Source: VRUE01 sp035318745
Lineage (GTDB): Bacteria; Actinomycetota; Thermoleophilia; Solirubrobacterales; 70-9
NCBI GenBank assembly: GCA_035318745.1
Contig: DATHEA010000041.1
Span: 1-64,000 of the forward strand
Length of the DNA stretch: 64,000 nt
Direction: 5' to 3'
Part shown: piece after piece, positions 15,308-24,322 of the stretch
How positions within the stretch are numbered: the first letter of the stretch is position 1
Layout: each line of letters starts with the position of its first letter
Translations under genes and position numbers: made by a program
Notes under the pieces: generated by a model
Databases searched by the model: none
Seen by the model: the letters and a program-made list of their open reading frames with translations, nothing else
Told to the model about the DNA's origin: nothing

Positions 15308-18184
15308 ATGGCCTCGGGAGAAGCGGTCGGGTACGCGCCGCGACCGCTGCGGTACGTTCCGGCGATGGGTGCGACAGCGGACCTCCTCGAGCGCTCGGAC
15401 GATCTGGGCATGATCGGTCAGGCGCTCACGGAAGCCCAGACGGGCAACGGATGTTGTGCCTTTCTAACCGGTCCCGCCGGCATAGGGAAGACGGCTCTTT
15501 TGGACGCTGCACACAGCCTCGGCCGATCGCGTGGATTTCAGGTGCTCGGCGCTACGGGGTTTGAACTGGAGCGCAGCTATCCGTTTGGGCTGGTGAGGCA
15601 ACTCTATGAAAGCGTCGTTCAAGGCTTCGAGGAATCCGAGCGGGACACGTTGCTGGAGGGCGCCACCGCGGTCTTCGGGGTGGGACGCGGCGATGGCGCG
15701 GGGCAGGACCCCTCCTACAGAGTTCTGCTCGGCCTCTACTGGCTCGTCGCCGAGCTTGCCCAAGCCTCTCCGTTGCTCGTTGCGGTGGACGATGTGCAAT
15801 GGGCGGACAGCCCCTCCCTTCGCCACCTCCTCTACCTAGGCCGGCGCCTTGAGGGCCTGCCGATCGCCCTCGTCGTCGCGGAACGAAGCGGCGAAGGATC
15901 GCTCCCCTTCATCGAGGAGTTGCGCGATACCGCCAGCCTGCGGGTCGAGCCAGCTCCACTGAGCGTCAAGGGAGTAGCAGAGCTGATCCGGAGGGCTTTT
16001 GGCGAAAGCCCCTCACCGGACTTCGCGGCCGCCTGCCTGCGGCAGACCGGTGGCTATCCGCTCTACCTGAAAGAGACCGCGCTGGCGCTGCATGAAAAGG
16101 ACATGCGGCCTGACGATTCGGCTGTAAGCGAACTCGGGCGCATCGAAGCGGAGGGGGTGGGGCGACATGTGTGGCGGCGGGTCGAATCCGTCGATCCCGC
16201 CGCCGGCCTGGTGGTGGGGGCGATCTGCGTTCTTGGCGAGGGTGCGCGCCGGGGCCGGATCACGCAGCTCAGCGAGGTGCCCGCTGACCGAGTGGTGGAG
16301 ATCATCGACGGCTTGATCGCACGTGAGGTGCTGCGAGAAGGGGATATTCCGCGCTTCACTCACCCCGTTGTCAGAAGCGCCGTCGAGTCTCGCCTCCCCT
16401 CCGGAGAGCGAGATAGGTGGCATCGGGCGGCCGCCCGGCTGCTGGACCGCGAAGGCGCAGGCATCGGCGAGATCGGCAATCACCTCATGCAGTGCGTGCC
16501 GGAGGGGGATCCCTGGGCGACCGAGCGGCTGCGAGAGCTCGCCGCCGACGCGCTGCGACGGGGCGCTCCGGAGTCCGCTGTGGCGGCATCTGCCCGTGCT
16601 CTGGAAGAGCCGCCGCCCGGCGAGACCCGTGGGGCGGTGCTGCGCGAGCTCGCCGCAGCCAAGGACGCAACCGGCAAGCCAGAAGAGGCGCTTGAGCACC
16701 TGGCCGAGGCGTCGAAGCGGGAATCCACCGATACGAGAGCGCGGGCCGAGATCGCGATCACTCGAGCCCAGATACTCGCCTCCGTTAACCGCTGGACCGA
16801 CGCAGTTGAGTCGCTGGACGTGGCACTGGGGCTCGTAGCCGACTGCGACCCAACACTCGAACAGCTCATCGACGCCGAGCTGATCACTTACGCGATCATT
16901 GCTGAGAGCGCCCGCAGTCGTGGCCTGGAACGCCTTGCCTCCTACAAGGGGCAGATCCCCGACGGTCCCGCGGCGGCCGCCGTGTTGACGGCGATGGCCG
17001 CGGCCATCGGCTTTACCGGCGAAAGGGCGCCGGAATCTGCCGCGCTCGCCGAACGGGCGCTGCGGCTGGACACCGCCCGGAGCCCGGGATTCAATTCGGA
17101 GCGGTGGTTGATCGCGGCGACCATTCTCACCTTCAGCGATCGACCCGACCTCGCCCGCGCCGCCGCAGAGGAGCGCCGCGATCTCGTGCGTCGCGGCGGT
17201 CACCGCCGCGAGAGCTTCGCGGTCGAGATCACGGTCGGCATGGCCGCCCTGCGCCAGGGTGCGATCCCCGAAGCCGTCTCGGCCGCGCAAACGGCCCTCT
17301 CGACCGTCGACGAGGGCGCACACGAAGCCTGGGCGCACGGGCTCTACGCCCTTGCCCTCTTCGAGAGCGGTGAGTTCGACGCCGTCGCGAAGGCTCTGGC
17401 GGCCACCTCGCCCGAGCACTGGAGCGAGGCCGCGCCCGGCAGCTTCAGCCTCTTCTGGGCTCGCGCCCAGCTGAACCTCGCCCAGGGCCGCTTCGAGGAC
17501 GCCGCGACCGACCTCGCCGAGCTGAGACGCAGAGGCGAAGAGGCGGGCCCCGATATTCGCCCCCACAGTGAAGTGAGGTGGCCGGTCGAAGTTCTCCTCG
17601 CCCATCGCCGGGGCGAAGGTGAGAAGGCTCGCGAGCTCGCAGCGATGGAGCTGGAGGCGGCTTACCGCTTCGAAGGCCCTGGCTACATCGGCCTGATGCT
17701 GCGCCTCAGCGGCATGGTGAACGAGCCCGAGACTGGATTGGGGTTCCTGCGTGAAGCAGTCGACGTCCTTGCCCCATCGGTGTTCCGGCTCGAGTATGCG
17801 CGGGCGCTAATCGAGCTCGGCGCCGCGCTGCGCCGCCGTGGAAAACGCCTGGCCGCCCGCGAGCCGCTCCGGGAGGGGCTGGACCTCGCCTACCGCTGTG
17901 GCGCCGGGCCAGTCGTGAGCCAGGCGCTGGACGAGTTGCGCGCCACGGGCGCGCGGCCCCGGCGCGCGGTGCGCGAGGGACCCGACGCCCTGACCGCGAC
18001 CGAGGCGCGCACCGCCCTGCTGGCCGCCAGGGGTCGCAGCAACCGGGAGATCGCCCAGGAGCTGTGCGTTACCTTGAAGACCGTCGAGGGGACCTTGATG
18101 CGCGCTTACGCCAAGCTGGGAATCTCCGGGCAGGGGGCAAGGGGGGCGCTTCCGGAGGCCCTCGGATCGCTTTACAGCGGGTAA
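15308..18184 (+). CDS. LAL-type AAA ATPase / LuxR transcriptional regulator
   Basis: A 958-residue large ATP-binding LuxR-type (LAL, MalT-like) regulator. The N-terminal ATPase has P-loop GPAGIGKT (about 54-61) and Walker B LLVAVDDVQWAD (about 157-168). A long helical TPR-like region follows. The C-terminal helix-turn-helix has LTATEARTALLAARGRSNREIA and TLKTVEGTL. Family role: a ligand-triggered, ATP-dependent activator. No strong ribosome site precedes this ATG; ATG 15365 (MGATADLLER), right before the conserved domain, is an alternative. Second large regulator in a row, with no shared cyclase domain. Confidence 0.87.
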   Translation: MASGEAVGYAPRPLRYVPAMGATADLLERSDDLGMIGQALTEAQTGNGCCAFLTGPAGIGKTALLDAAHSLGRSRGFQVLGATGFELERSYPFGLVRQLYESVVQGFEESERDTLLEGATAVFGVGRGDGAGQDPSYRVLLGLYWLVAELAQASPLLVAVDDVQWADSPSLRHLLYLGRRLEGLPIALVVAERSGEGSLPFIEELRDTASLRVEPAPLSVKGVAELIRRAFGESPSPDFAAACLRQTGGYPLYLKETALALHEKDMRPDDSAVSELGRIEAEGVGRHVWRRVESVDPAAGLVVGAICVLGEGARRGRITQLSEVPADRVVEIIDGLIAREVLREGDIPRFTHPVVRSAVESRLPSGERDRWHRAAARLLDREGAGIGEIGNHLMQCVPEGDPWATERLRELAADALRRGAPESAVAASARALEEPPPGETRGAVLRELAAAKDATGKPEEALEHLAEASKRESTDTRARAEIAITRAQILASVNRWTDAVESLDVALGLVADCDPTLEQLIDAELITYAIIAESARSRGLERLASYKGQIPDGPAAAAVLTAMAAAIGFTGERAPESAALAERALRLDTARSPGFNSERWLIAATILTFSDRPDLARAAAEERRDLVRRGGHRRESFAVEITVGMAALRQGAIPEAVSAAQTALSTVDEGAHEAWAHGLYALALFESGEFDAVAKALAATSPEHWSEAAPGSFSLFWARAQLNLAQGRFEDAATDLAELRRRGEEAGPDIRPHSEVRWPVEVLLAHRRGEGEKARELAAMELEAAYRFEGPGYIGLMLRLSGMVNEPETGLGFLREAVDVLAPSVFRLEYARALIELGAALRRRGKRLAAREPLREGLDLAYRCGAGPVVSQALDELRATGARPRRAVREGPDALTATEARTALLAARGRSNREIAQELCVTLKTVEGTLMRAYAKLGISGQGARGALPEALGSLYSG

Positions 18185-18248
18185 CGGGCCGCAAATTCAA
18201 GGGTTCGACTCTGTTGCGAAGGACGGGATCCGCGCTGAGAATCGGCCC

Positions 18249-18890
18249 ATGCGATCAAAAACTGAAAGCGCTGAGCAGATTCCAGGCCCCGGCGGCCACG
18301 ACGTGCGCAAGGCCCGACCAGGCGAGGTCGCGGCCCTCGCACGGGCGATCGCGCGCGCCTTCTTCGAAGACCCGCTGAGCACCTATGTCCTGCCCGCCGC
18401 GTCGAGCCGCCTGACGATCAGCGAGCGCGGCGTCGAGCTTTTCCTGAGACGGGCATGGCTGCACCTGGGAGAGACCTACGCGGTAGGAGAGCCGGCCGTA
18501 GGGGTCTGCATCTGGAACCCGCCGAGCACCTGGGAGATCGGCATCGGCAAGCAACTCTCGATGCTGCCAGCGCTGATCCGCGTCTACGGGCGCAACCTCC
18601 CACGCCTCTTGGCGGTCCTCAACTCAGCCGAAAAAGACCATCCCACCGAGCCCCACTACTACCTACCCATGCTTGGAGTCGAGCCCGGTAGCCAGGGGCG
18701 CGGCATGGGCTCGGCGCTGATGTACCCGATCCTCTCCCGTTGCGATGCAGAACAGGTACCCGCGTACCTCGAGTCGAGTACTCCGCGCAACCGAGCGCTC
18801 TACGAACGCCACGGCTTCGAGGTCATGGGGGAGTTCAATCCCGGTCGGGGCGGGCCCATCTTCTGGCGTATGTGGAGAAACCCCAGCTGA
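18249..18890 (+). CDS. GNAT-family N-acetyltransferase
   Basis: A 213-residue protein with the GNAT fold. Motif A is PGSQGRGMGSALM (acetyl-CoA pyrophosphate loop), with the preceding strand YYLPMLGVEP and the later TPRNRALYERHGFEV, typical of motif B. It probably transfers an acetyl group from acetyl-CoA to a small-molecule amine; proteins of this subgroup are often called puromycin-acetyltransferase-like, but the substrate is not readable from sequence. It lies 64 bp after the LAL regulator on the same strand and is followed by a strong inverted repeat. Confidence 0.8.
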   Translation: MRSKTESAEQIPGPGGHDVRKARPGEVAALARAIARAFFEDPLSTYVLPAASSRLTISERGVELFLRRAWLHLGETYAVGEPAVGVCIWNPPSTWEIGIGKQLSMLPALIRVYGRNLPRLLAVLNSAEKDHPTEPHYYLPMLGVEPGSQGRGMGSALMYPILSRCDAEQVPAYLESSTPRNRALYERHGFEVMGEFNPGRGGPIFWRMWRNPS

Positions 18891-18906
18891 TTGACGGGCG
18901 CCACAC

Positions 18907-18953
18907 TGAGCCGGATCAGGTCTGACGGTCTCTGTCAGACCTGGTCCGGCTCA
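18907..18953. terminator. long inverted repeat between converging genes
   Basis: 20-bp arms (18907-18926 and 18934-18953) with a single mismatch and a 7-nt loop, located between the acetyltransferase gene (+) and the cupin gene (-). No T-tract. Best read as a bidirectional terminator for the two converging units; a protein-binding palindrome is a less likely reading. Confidence 0.6.
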
Positions 18954-19005
18954 GGTCACTAGAACGACTTTTGTAGGACTGTGGTAAACAACGGCCGACC
19001 TACTT

Positions 19006-19377
19006 TCACACTGATGCACCGGCTCCGGACGTGATGTGCTCGATCACCTGCCGGAACTCCTCGGTCGGTGAGAAGTCGACGTACTCGGAGTCCTCGAGCG
19101 CCTCGGGAGCGTGGCCGGGAGCCCAGTAGAACGCTTCGCCGGCGGCGAAGTCCCGATGCCCGTCCAGGGTGTGCATCCGCACGCGGCCCTTGAGCATGTA
19201 CCCCCAATGCGGGCACGGGCAGAGGTCGTCCGGCAGGCCTTTGGTGGCAGGGCGCAGGTCGGCGCCGGCCGGGAGTCGCACGAACCCGACGGAGAGGCCG
19301 TCCTCGTCGCGCAGTCGGACCTCGACGCCGTTGTCCTCGATGACGATCGGGACGTCCTCACGTGGGATGGATCGCAT
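19006..19377 (-). CDS. small cupin protein
   Basis: A 123-residue single-domain cupin. HWGYMLKGRVRMH followed by the GEAFYWAPGHAPE turn matches the two cupin motifs, with His/Glu residues placed for metal binding. The ATG at 19377 has a strong AGGAGG. The gene starts 15 bases after the end of the upstream hydrolase-glycosyltransferase gene on the same strand, so the two form an operon; the cupin may modify or bind the same metabolite. No specific reaction can be assigned. Confidence 0.75.
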   Translation of the reverse strand: MRSIPREDVPIVIEDNGVEVRLRDEDGLSVGFVRLPAGADLRPATKGLPDDLCPCPHWGYMLKGRVRMHTLDGHRDFAAGEAFYWAPGHAPEALEDSEYVDFSPTEEFRQVIEHITSGAGASV

Positions 19378-19392
19378 GGGTGTGTCCTCCTG

Positions 19393-21474
19393 TTAGTTGA
19401 GTAGTTCCGCGATGCGTTGCGCCGCGAGGTGGGCGCCGCCCGTTTCCACCGGGCGGTAGTCGACGTCGCGCCCGATCTCCTCGGCGATGGCCTGGGCGAT
19501 GATGTCAGGGGTGGCGCCCTCGAAGTCCATCCGGCGGCCGGCTCGGTAGCGGTCGAGCCGATGGGCGACGTGGAAGCGCTGCTCGAAGTGGTGGCGCAGG
19601 GGGAAGTAGAGGAATGGCCGTTGTGCGGCGGTCAGCTCCATCGCGGTCGTCAGCCCACCCTGGACCACGGCTAGGTCGCAGGCGGCGAGGTGGCGGTAGA
19701 GGTCATCGACGTAGGCGCGCACCTCCAGACCGTCGGCGGCGGGCAGCGTCGCCGGGTCGATTCGCGGTCCGGCGACGACGATCATCCGCAGCTCGGGGAC
19801 AAGTTTCGCTGCGGCGGGGAAGGCGCCCATGACCCGGCGCAGCAGGCTGGCGCCCACGCCCGAGCCGCCGACCGTGACCAGGCAGACGCGCTCGTGCGGC
19901 TGGTAGCCGAGCTCGGCGCGCAGGCGTTCGCGGTCCCCTAGCTCGGCCTGGTCGAAGCCGGTGACGTAGCCGGCAAAGTCGAAGTTTTGCTCGGTCCACT
20001 CGCGGATCCCCGGCAGGTCCGGGCCAAGGCGGTCGCTGACGATGTCCTCGGGGTTGCCGACGAAGATCGCCCGGTCGCGGACCTCTGGGTGGTCGCGGAT
20101 GTGCTCGACCATCTCGGCGTTGTAGTCCGCCGCCACGGATGCCTCCCGCTCGCCGTTCTCGGGCATCGGCAGCCAGCCGACGAAGTCCGTCAGCCAGGCG
20201 AAGGGTGCGCGCTTTCGGCCTGGGTTCTCGTGCAGGTGGTAGTCGAGCTCCCAGGCCTCGTCGCCGATCCACAGGTCATACGGCGTCTCGCTGACGACGT
20301 CGTCGAAGACCATGTAGTTCGCGGCCAGGATCTCGTCCATGCGCCGGATGGCCTGGAAGCACTGCAGGCCGTGCTCGGCGGACTCCGATTCGATGTGGGC
20401 CGACTCGTTGGCCAGGTGCCTGCTGGCAGGATGAATGCGCTCGCCCTCCGCTTCCAGCACCCGCGTCACCGGGTCCTGGGCGAGCCAGTCGATCTCGAGG
20501 TCGGGGTGCAGCGCCCGCAGCTCACGAGCGATCGCGACGTCGCGGCGGGCATGGCCGAGGCCGATCGGAGAGCTGACGTATAGCGCGCGCCGTCGGCCGC
20601 TCGACCGCTTGACACTGGGCTTGCAACGGAAGAGGGGATCGGCGAACTCGCGGATCGCGAGGTTCACCGCGACCGGTTGCCGCCCCTCGGGGAGGTGATC
20701 GCCACCCTCGATCGCCACCAGCTCTCCGCCCGTAGCCCTCGCCAGCGCCCTGGCGTCGGCGTGGCTCGTCACCTTGTCCTTTTTCCCGCTGATCACGAGC
20801 ACGGGGCACCGCACGCGGCGGGCAAGCGCCAACTGGTCGCGGCGGGTGACCGGCGCGGCGGCGTCGGCGAGCACGGTCATGGCCAGCGTGTCCGGGTCGG
20901 TCTCCAGTCCCCACTCGACGACGTCGTCGAATCCCTTGGTCGAATGGGCCTCGCTGGTCGCCATGCCCGCGAACCACTCGACGAAGTCGCGGAAGTCGCG
21001 GCGAAAGTGCACCGCGTTGACCTTCGCCCAGCTCCGCGTCGTGATCGGCCTGCGCGTGAACATCGACCGCACCCAGGGATGGAACATGACCCGGTAGCGC
21101 AGGCCGCCAAGCGAGCGGCTGGCGGGGAACCAGGGGCCGATCAGCACCGCCGCGAGAACCCGCTCGGGGTGCTCGGCGGCGAGCAGGAGGGCGCGCTGGG
21201 TGCCGCGGGAGAGGCCGACGACGACCGCCTGCTCGGTGCCGGTAGCGTCGAGGACGTCGAGCGCGTCGCGGGCGAACTCCGACTCGGCATATGCCTCGAC
21301 GTCAGGCGGCCGGTCGCTCCTGCCGTTGCCGCGCGGATCGAAGACGACCACGCGGTGGTGGCGGGCGAGATAGGGGATCTGCATCTTCCACACCCGCGAG
21401 TGCACCAGCGTCCAGGTCGGGCAGAGCAGGATCGTCGGCTCGCCGCTGCCGTAGACCTCGTAGAAGACGCGCAC
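19393..21474 (-). CDS. alpha/beta hydrolase fused to MurG/UGT-like glycosyltransferase
   Basis: A fusion of about 693 residues. Residues 1-285 are an alpha/beta hydrolase: nucleophile GLSRG (Ser89), acid in ISGKKDKV, His in GGDHLPEG. Residues about 293-693 are a GT-B glycosyltransferase: SSPIGLGHARRD at the start, and VTVGGSGVG, VQGGLTTAMEL and FPLRHHFEQ in the C-terminal nucleotide-sugar half. GTG 21474 is the only in-frame start, yet the same frame stays protein-like upstream (EQTRARYPDDQGYVERDG, family-like). A better ATG with AAGAGAG (21572) is in another frame, so the true gene probably begins there with a frameshift between. Operon with the cupin gene; divergent from a TetR gene. Confidence 0.8.
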   Translation of the reverse strand: MRVFYEVYGSGEPTILLCPTWTLVHSRVWKMQIPYLARHHRVVVFDPRGNGRSDRPPDVEAYAESEFARDALDVLDATGTEQAVVVGLSRGTQRALLLAAEHPERVLAAVLIGPWFPASRSLGGLRYRVMFHPWVRSMFTRRPITTRSWAKVNAVHFRRDFRDFVEWFAGMATSEAHSTKGFDDVVEWGLETDPDTLAMTVLADAAAPVTRRDQLALARRVRCPVLVISGKKDKVTSHADARALARATGGELVAIEGGDHLPEGRQPVAVNLAIREFADPLFRCKPSVKRSSGRRRALYVSSPIGLGHARRDVAIARELRALHPDLEIDWLAQDPVTRVLEAEGERIHPASRHLANESAHIESESAEHGLQCFQAIRRMDEILAANYMVFDDVVSETPYDLWIGDEAWELDYHLHENPGRKRAPFAWLTDFVGWLPMPENGEREASVAADYNAEMVEHIRDHPEVRDRAIFVGNPEDIVSDRLGPDLPGIREWTEQNFDFAGYVTGFDQAELGDRERLRAELGYQPHERVCLVTVGGSGVGASLLRRVMGAFPAAAKLVPELRMIVVAGPRIDPATLPAADGLEVRAYVDDLYRHLAACDLAVVQGGLTTAMELTAAQRPFLYFPLRHHFEQRFHVAHRLDRYRAGRRMDFEGATPDIIAQAIAEEIGRDVDYRPVETGGAHLAAQRIAELLN

Positions 21475-21625
21475 GCCGTCGCGCTCGACGTAACCCTGAT
21501 CGTCCGGATACCGCGCTCGGGTCTGCTCGTCCGTATCGGCCCGCTCGTTTGTGACCGCTCGGCGATGGTCATTTGCTCTCTTGGCTCGGCGATCTGTCGG
21601 AGTGCCACTGTCTCAGAATGCTCAA

Positions 21626-21641
21626 TTGGTCGGGCGACCAA
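21626..21641. promoter_or_regulatory. perfect palindrome, probable TetR operator
   Basis: TTGGTCG-GG-CGACCAA, a perfect 16-bp palindrome in the divergent space between the TetR gene and the hydrolase-glycosyltransferase gene, 13 bp upstream of the TetR -10 box. Position, symmetry and length fit a TetR-family operator that would control both directions. Confidence 0.6.
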
Positions 21642-21654
21642 CCAATTTGTATCG

Positions 21655-21660
21655 TATACT
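21655..21660 (+). promoter_or_regulatory. -10 box, leaderless TetR gene
   Basis: TATACT followed by exactly 8 nt and the ATG at 21669, so transcription should start at or within a base or two of the ATG (leaderless mRNA). No SD is present before this ATG, which agrees. Confidence 0.6.
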
Positions 21661-21668
21661 GCGATCCG

Positions 21669-22313
21669 ATGTCAACCACCGAACCGGACCTGCGCGATGA
21701 GACCGCGGCGGATGGCGACCTTCGTGTCGAGCAGGGTCGATCGACGCGCGCACTGCTGCTCACTGCCGCCGCCGACCTCCTGCGCGAGGAGGGCTACGCA
21801 GCGACCTCGACGCGGGCGGTCGCCGAGCGCGCGGGGGCGCAACTCTCACTGGTCCACTACCACTTCGGCTCCAAGCGCGGCTTGCTCCTCGCCGTTTTCG
21901 AGGATCTCACCGAGCGTCTCCTGGGCCGCCAGCGGGAGATGTTCAACGACGGCCGATCCTTCGCCGATCAGTGGCGCACCGCCTGCGAGTACCTGCGCGA
22001 GGACATCCGCTCTGGCTACGTGCGGATCCTCTGGGAGCTGTGGGCTGCCGGACTCGCCGACCCCGAGCTTGCTGAACGCTGGCGCGCTACCCAGCGCGGC
22101 TGGCGCGAGCTGATCGAGGCGCGCCTCGAACGCCTGCAGACCGAGTGCGGCATCGAGCTGCCGATGCCCCCACGCGCCCTCGCCGCGCTGATCGGCAGCC
22201 TCTTCGAGGGCGCCGAGGTCGAGATCCTCGCCGGCGTCCCCGAGGAGGAAACGCCACACCTCGAAGCGCTCGAGGCCTGCGCCGCGCTGATCGCGCCCGC
22301 CGAGCGGCACTGA
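21669..22313 (+). CDS. TetR-family transcriptional regulator
   Basis: A 214-residue TetR-type repressor. The helix-turn-helix spans about residues 24-72 (TRALLLTAAADLLREEGYA, then TRAVAERAGAQLSLVHYHFGSKRGLL). The C-terminal region is the variable helical ligand-binding core. The ATG at 21669 is chosen because it follows a TATACT box by 8 nt and the recognisable domain begins soon after. It is divergent from the hydrolase-glycosyltransferase/cupin operon, with a perfect palindrome between. It probably represses that operon and itself until a substrate or product of the fusion enzyme binds. Confidence 0.9.
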   Translation: MSTTEPDLRDETAADGDLRVEQGRSTRALLLTAAADLLREEGYAATSTRAVAERAGAQLSLVHYHFGSKRGLLLAVFEDLTERLLGRQREMFNDGRSFADQWRTACEYLREDIRSGYVRILWELWAAGLADPELAERWRATQRGWRELIEARLERLQTECGIELPMPPRALAALIGSLFEGAEVEILAGVPEEETPHLEALEACAALIAPAERH

Positions 22314-22595
22314 CCCGTGCGGGCGACGCGATCTCAGACGGGCACGCAGAATTCGGGGTAGCCCTTTCGGGGTGAGACCGGCTCAGTGAATACGGCTACC
22401 GCTTGCCCCGGCTCAGCCAGGCCCGCCACCAGCGAAAGCATCGTCGGCTCAGGTGGGTCCTTGTACGGGCAGCGCGCCGAAAAGACTAGCCGCCCGGGGT
22501 CGGATTTTCGGACGGCAGTCCCGAACGCTCATGCCACAGTGGCTCGGGATCGATGGAGTGGTTACTGTCCGCGGAAGTAACCTGCGAGTGGCCCG

Positions 22596-24050
22596 ATGCC
22601 TCCAGAGACGCATTACGCACAGAGTGGCGAGGTCAACATCGCCTATCAGGTTGTCGGCGACGGCCCGATCGACCTCGTTTTCGTGCCGGGCTTTGTTTCG
22701 CACCTGGACCTGCAGTGGGCCGAGCCGCGGATCGCACGCTTCCTCGAAAAGCTCGCCTCCTTCTCGCGGCTGATCCTGTTCGACAAGCGGGGCACGGGGC
22801 TCTCTGATCCTGTCGCCGGCCCGGCACCGCTTGAGGATCGCATGGACGACGTGCGCGCGGTGATGGACGCCGCCAGCTCGGAGCGCGCCGCGCTGTTCGG
22901 GCTCTCAGAGGGCGGGCCGATGAGCGTTCTCTTCGCCACCACGTATCCCGAGCGCACGCAGGCCCTGGTCCTTTGCGGCACCGGCCCCACGGGCACTCTC
23001 GACCCCGACGAGAACCCCGGCGGGCAGCGCTGGGTCGACACGTTCCAGAGCATGCGCGCCGCGGCCGAGCACTGGGGTGAGGGGCGCACCCTCGGACTGA
23101 TGGCTCCTAGCGCCGACAGCGAGCGGGATCGGATCGGGCGCGCTACGTTTGAACGCTCGGCTGCAAGTCCACAGATGGCGCGGACGATCCTTGACATGGT
23201 TCCCGGAATCGATGTCAGGGACCTGCTGCCGAACGTCCGCGTGCCGACGCTGGTTCTTCATCGCGCCGAAGAGTTCATCCCCGTCGAGTGCGCGCACTAC
23301 ACGGCCGAGCACATCCCGGGTGCGCGGCTGGTCGTACTGCCGGGAATGGACCACATTCCTTTTTACGGCGACGGTGATGGCTACGCAGAGGAGATCGAGG
23401 AGTTCTTGACCGGCGCCCGCCATGCGCCCCCTTCAGATCGCATCCTGACGACCGTGATGTTCACCGACATCGTCGCTTCCACGGAGCGGGCCGCGGCACT
23501 CGGTGACGCGCGCTGGCGCGAGCTATTGGGTCGGCACGACGAGCTCATGCGCGCCGAGCTGGAGCGCCACCGAGGCCGCGAGGTGAAGACGATGGGCGAC
23601 GGCTTTCTGGCCACCTTCGACGGCCCGGCGCGCGGGATCCGCTGCGCTCGGGCGATCGCGGACAAGGTGCGAGCCATTGACATCGAGCTGCGGGCGGGCC
23701 TGCACACCGGCGAGTGCGAGCTGATCGGCGAGGACATAGGTGGCATGGCCGTCAACATCGGCGCGAGGATCGGTGCGCTTGCCGGCGCGAACGAGGTGGT
23801 CGTCTCCAGCACCGTCAAGGACCTCGTCGTAGGGTCGGGCATCTCGTTCAGCGACCGCGGAGCCCAAGAGCTCAAGGGTGTGCCCGGCGAGTGGCGTCTG
23901 TTCGCCGTGGAGGAGGTTGAAGGGCCAGCGAGCAACCGGCTTGTGCCAGACACCCGTGAGCTCCGTCTCTCCGATCGTGCAGCCACCGGTGTGGCAAGGA
24001 GAGCGCCCAGCCTCATGCGACGAGTGATCGGTTGGCGCGCTGACTCCTAG
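22596..24050 (+). CDS. alpha/beta hydrolase fused to class III adenylate/guanylate cyclase
   Basis: A 484-residue two-domain protein. Residues 1-275: alpha/beta hydrolase with nucleophile elbow GLSEGG (Ser104) and His in GMDHIPFYG; the usual acid position is in LVLHRAEEF, where a Glu may replace Asp. Residues about 285-450: class III cyclase with first metal Asp in MFTDIVAST, EVKTMGDGFLATFDG (substrate Lys and second metal Asp both present) and LHTGECELIGEDIGG. The cyclase half looks catalytically complete, unlike the one in the 11275-14631 regulator. Plausible role: ligand binding or hydrolysis by the first domain gates cyclic-nucleotide synthesis. Likely cytoplasmic and monocistronic. Confidence 0.85.
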   Translation: MPPETHYAQSGEVNIAYQVVGDGPIDLVFVPGFVSHLDLQWAEPRIARFLEKLASFSRLILFDKRGTGLSDPVAGPAPLEDRMDDVRAVMDAASSERAALFGLSEGGPMSVLFATTYPERTQALVLCGTGPTGTLDPDENPGGQRWVDTFQSMRAAAEHWGEGRTLGLMAPSADSERDRIGRATFERSAASPQMARTILDMVPGIDVRDLLPNVRVPTLVLHRAEEFIPVECAHYTAEHIPGARLVVLPGMDHIPFYGDGDGYAEEIEEFLTGARHAPPSDRILTTVMFTDIVASTERAAALGDARWRELLGRHDELMRAELERHRGREVKTMGDGFLATFDGPARGIRCARAIADKVRAIDIELRAGLHTGECELIGEDIGGMAVNIGARIGALAGANEVVVSSTVKDLVVGSGISFSDRGAQELKGVPGEWRLFAVEEVEGPASNRLVPDTRELRLSDRAATGVARRAPSLMRRVIGWRADS

Positions 24051-24091
24051 CTGCTCAATTGGGAAGGCCGCCTTGGTATGCTGGCATCCCC

Positions 24092-24322
24092 ATGCGGCGC
24101 ACCACTGTGAAGCTCCCCGACGACCTCGATGCCCGGCTTCGCCACGAGGCCGAGCGGCGTGGCGTGACGATCGCCGATGTCACCCGCACCGCGCTCGAGC
24201 AGCACCTCGGGGCGGGCGAGCGGCGACGCCTCAGTGCCGCCGCCGGCGGGCGCAGCGGCCATAGCGATGTCTCGGAGCGGATCGAGGAGATCCTCGCCTC
24301 GGAGATCGCCCCATCGCGCTGA
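24092..24322 (+). CDS. vapB: VapB-type ribbon-helix-helix antitoxin (copy 1)
   Basis: A 76-residue antitoxin. The N-terminal MRRTTVKLPDDLDARLRHEA gives the strand and first helix of a CopG/Arc-type ribbon-helix-helix, then VTIADVTRTALEQHL, and a disordered C-terminal part (GHSDVSERIEEILA) that should wrap the toxin. The stop TGA overlaps the toxin start (CTGA). The ATG is preceded by the conserved sequence TATGCTGGCATCCCC, identical before copy 2 (40573). Expected to neutralise VapC and autoregulate the pair. Confidence 0.8.
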   Translation: MRRTTVKLPDDLDARLRHEAERRGVTIADVTRTALEQHLGAGERRRLSAAAGGRSGHSDVSERIEEILASEIAPSR

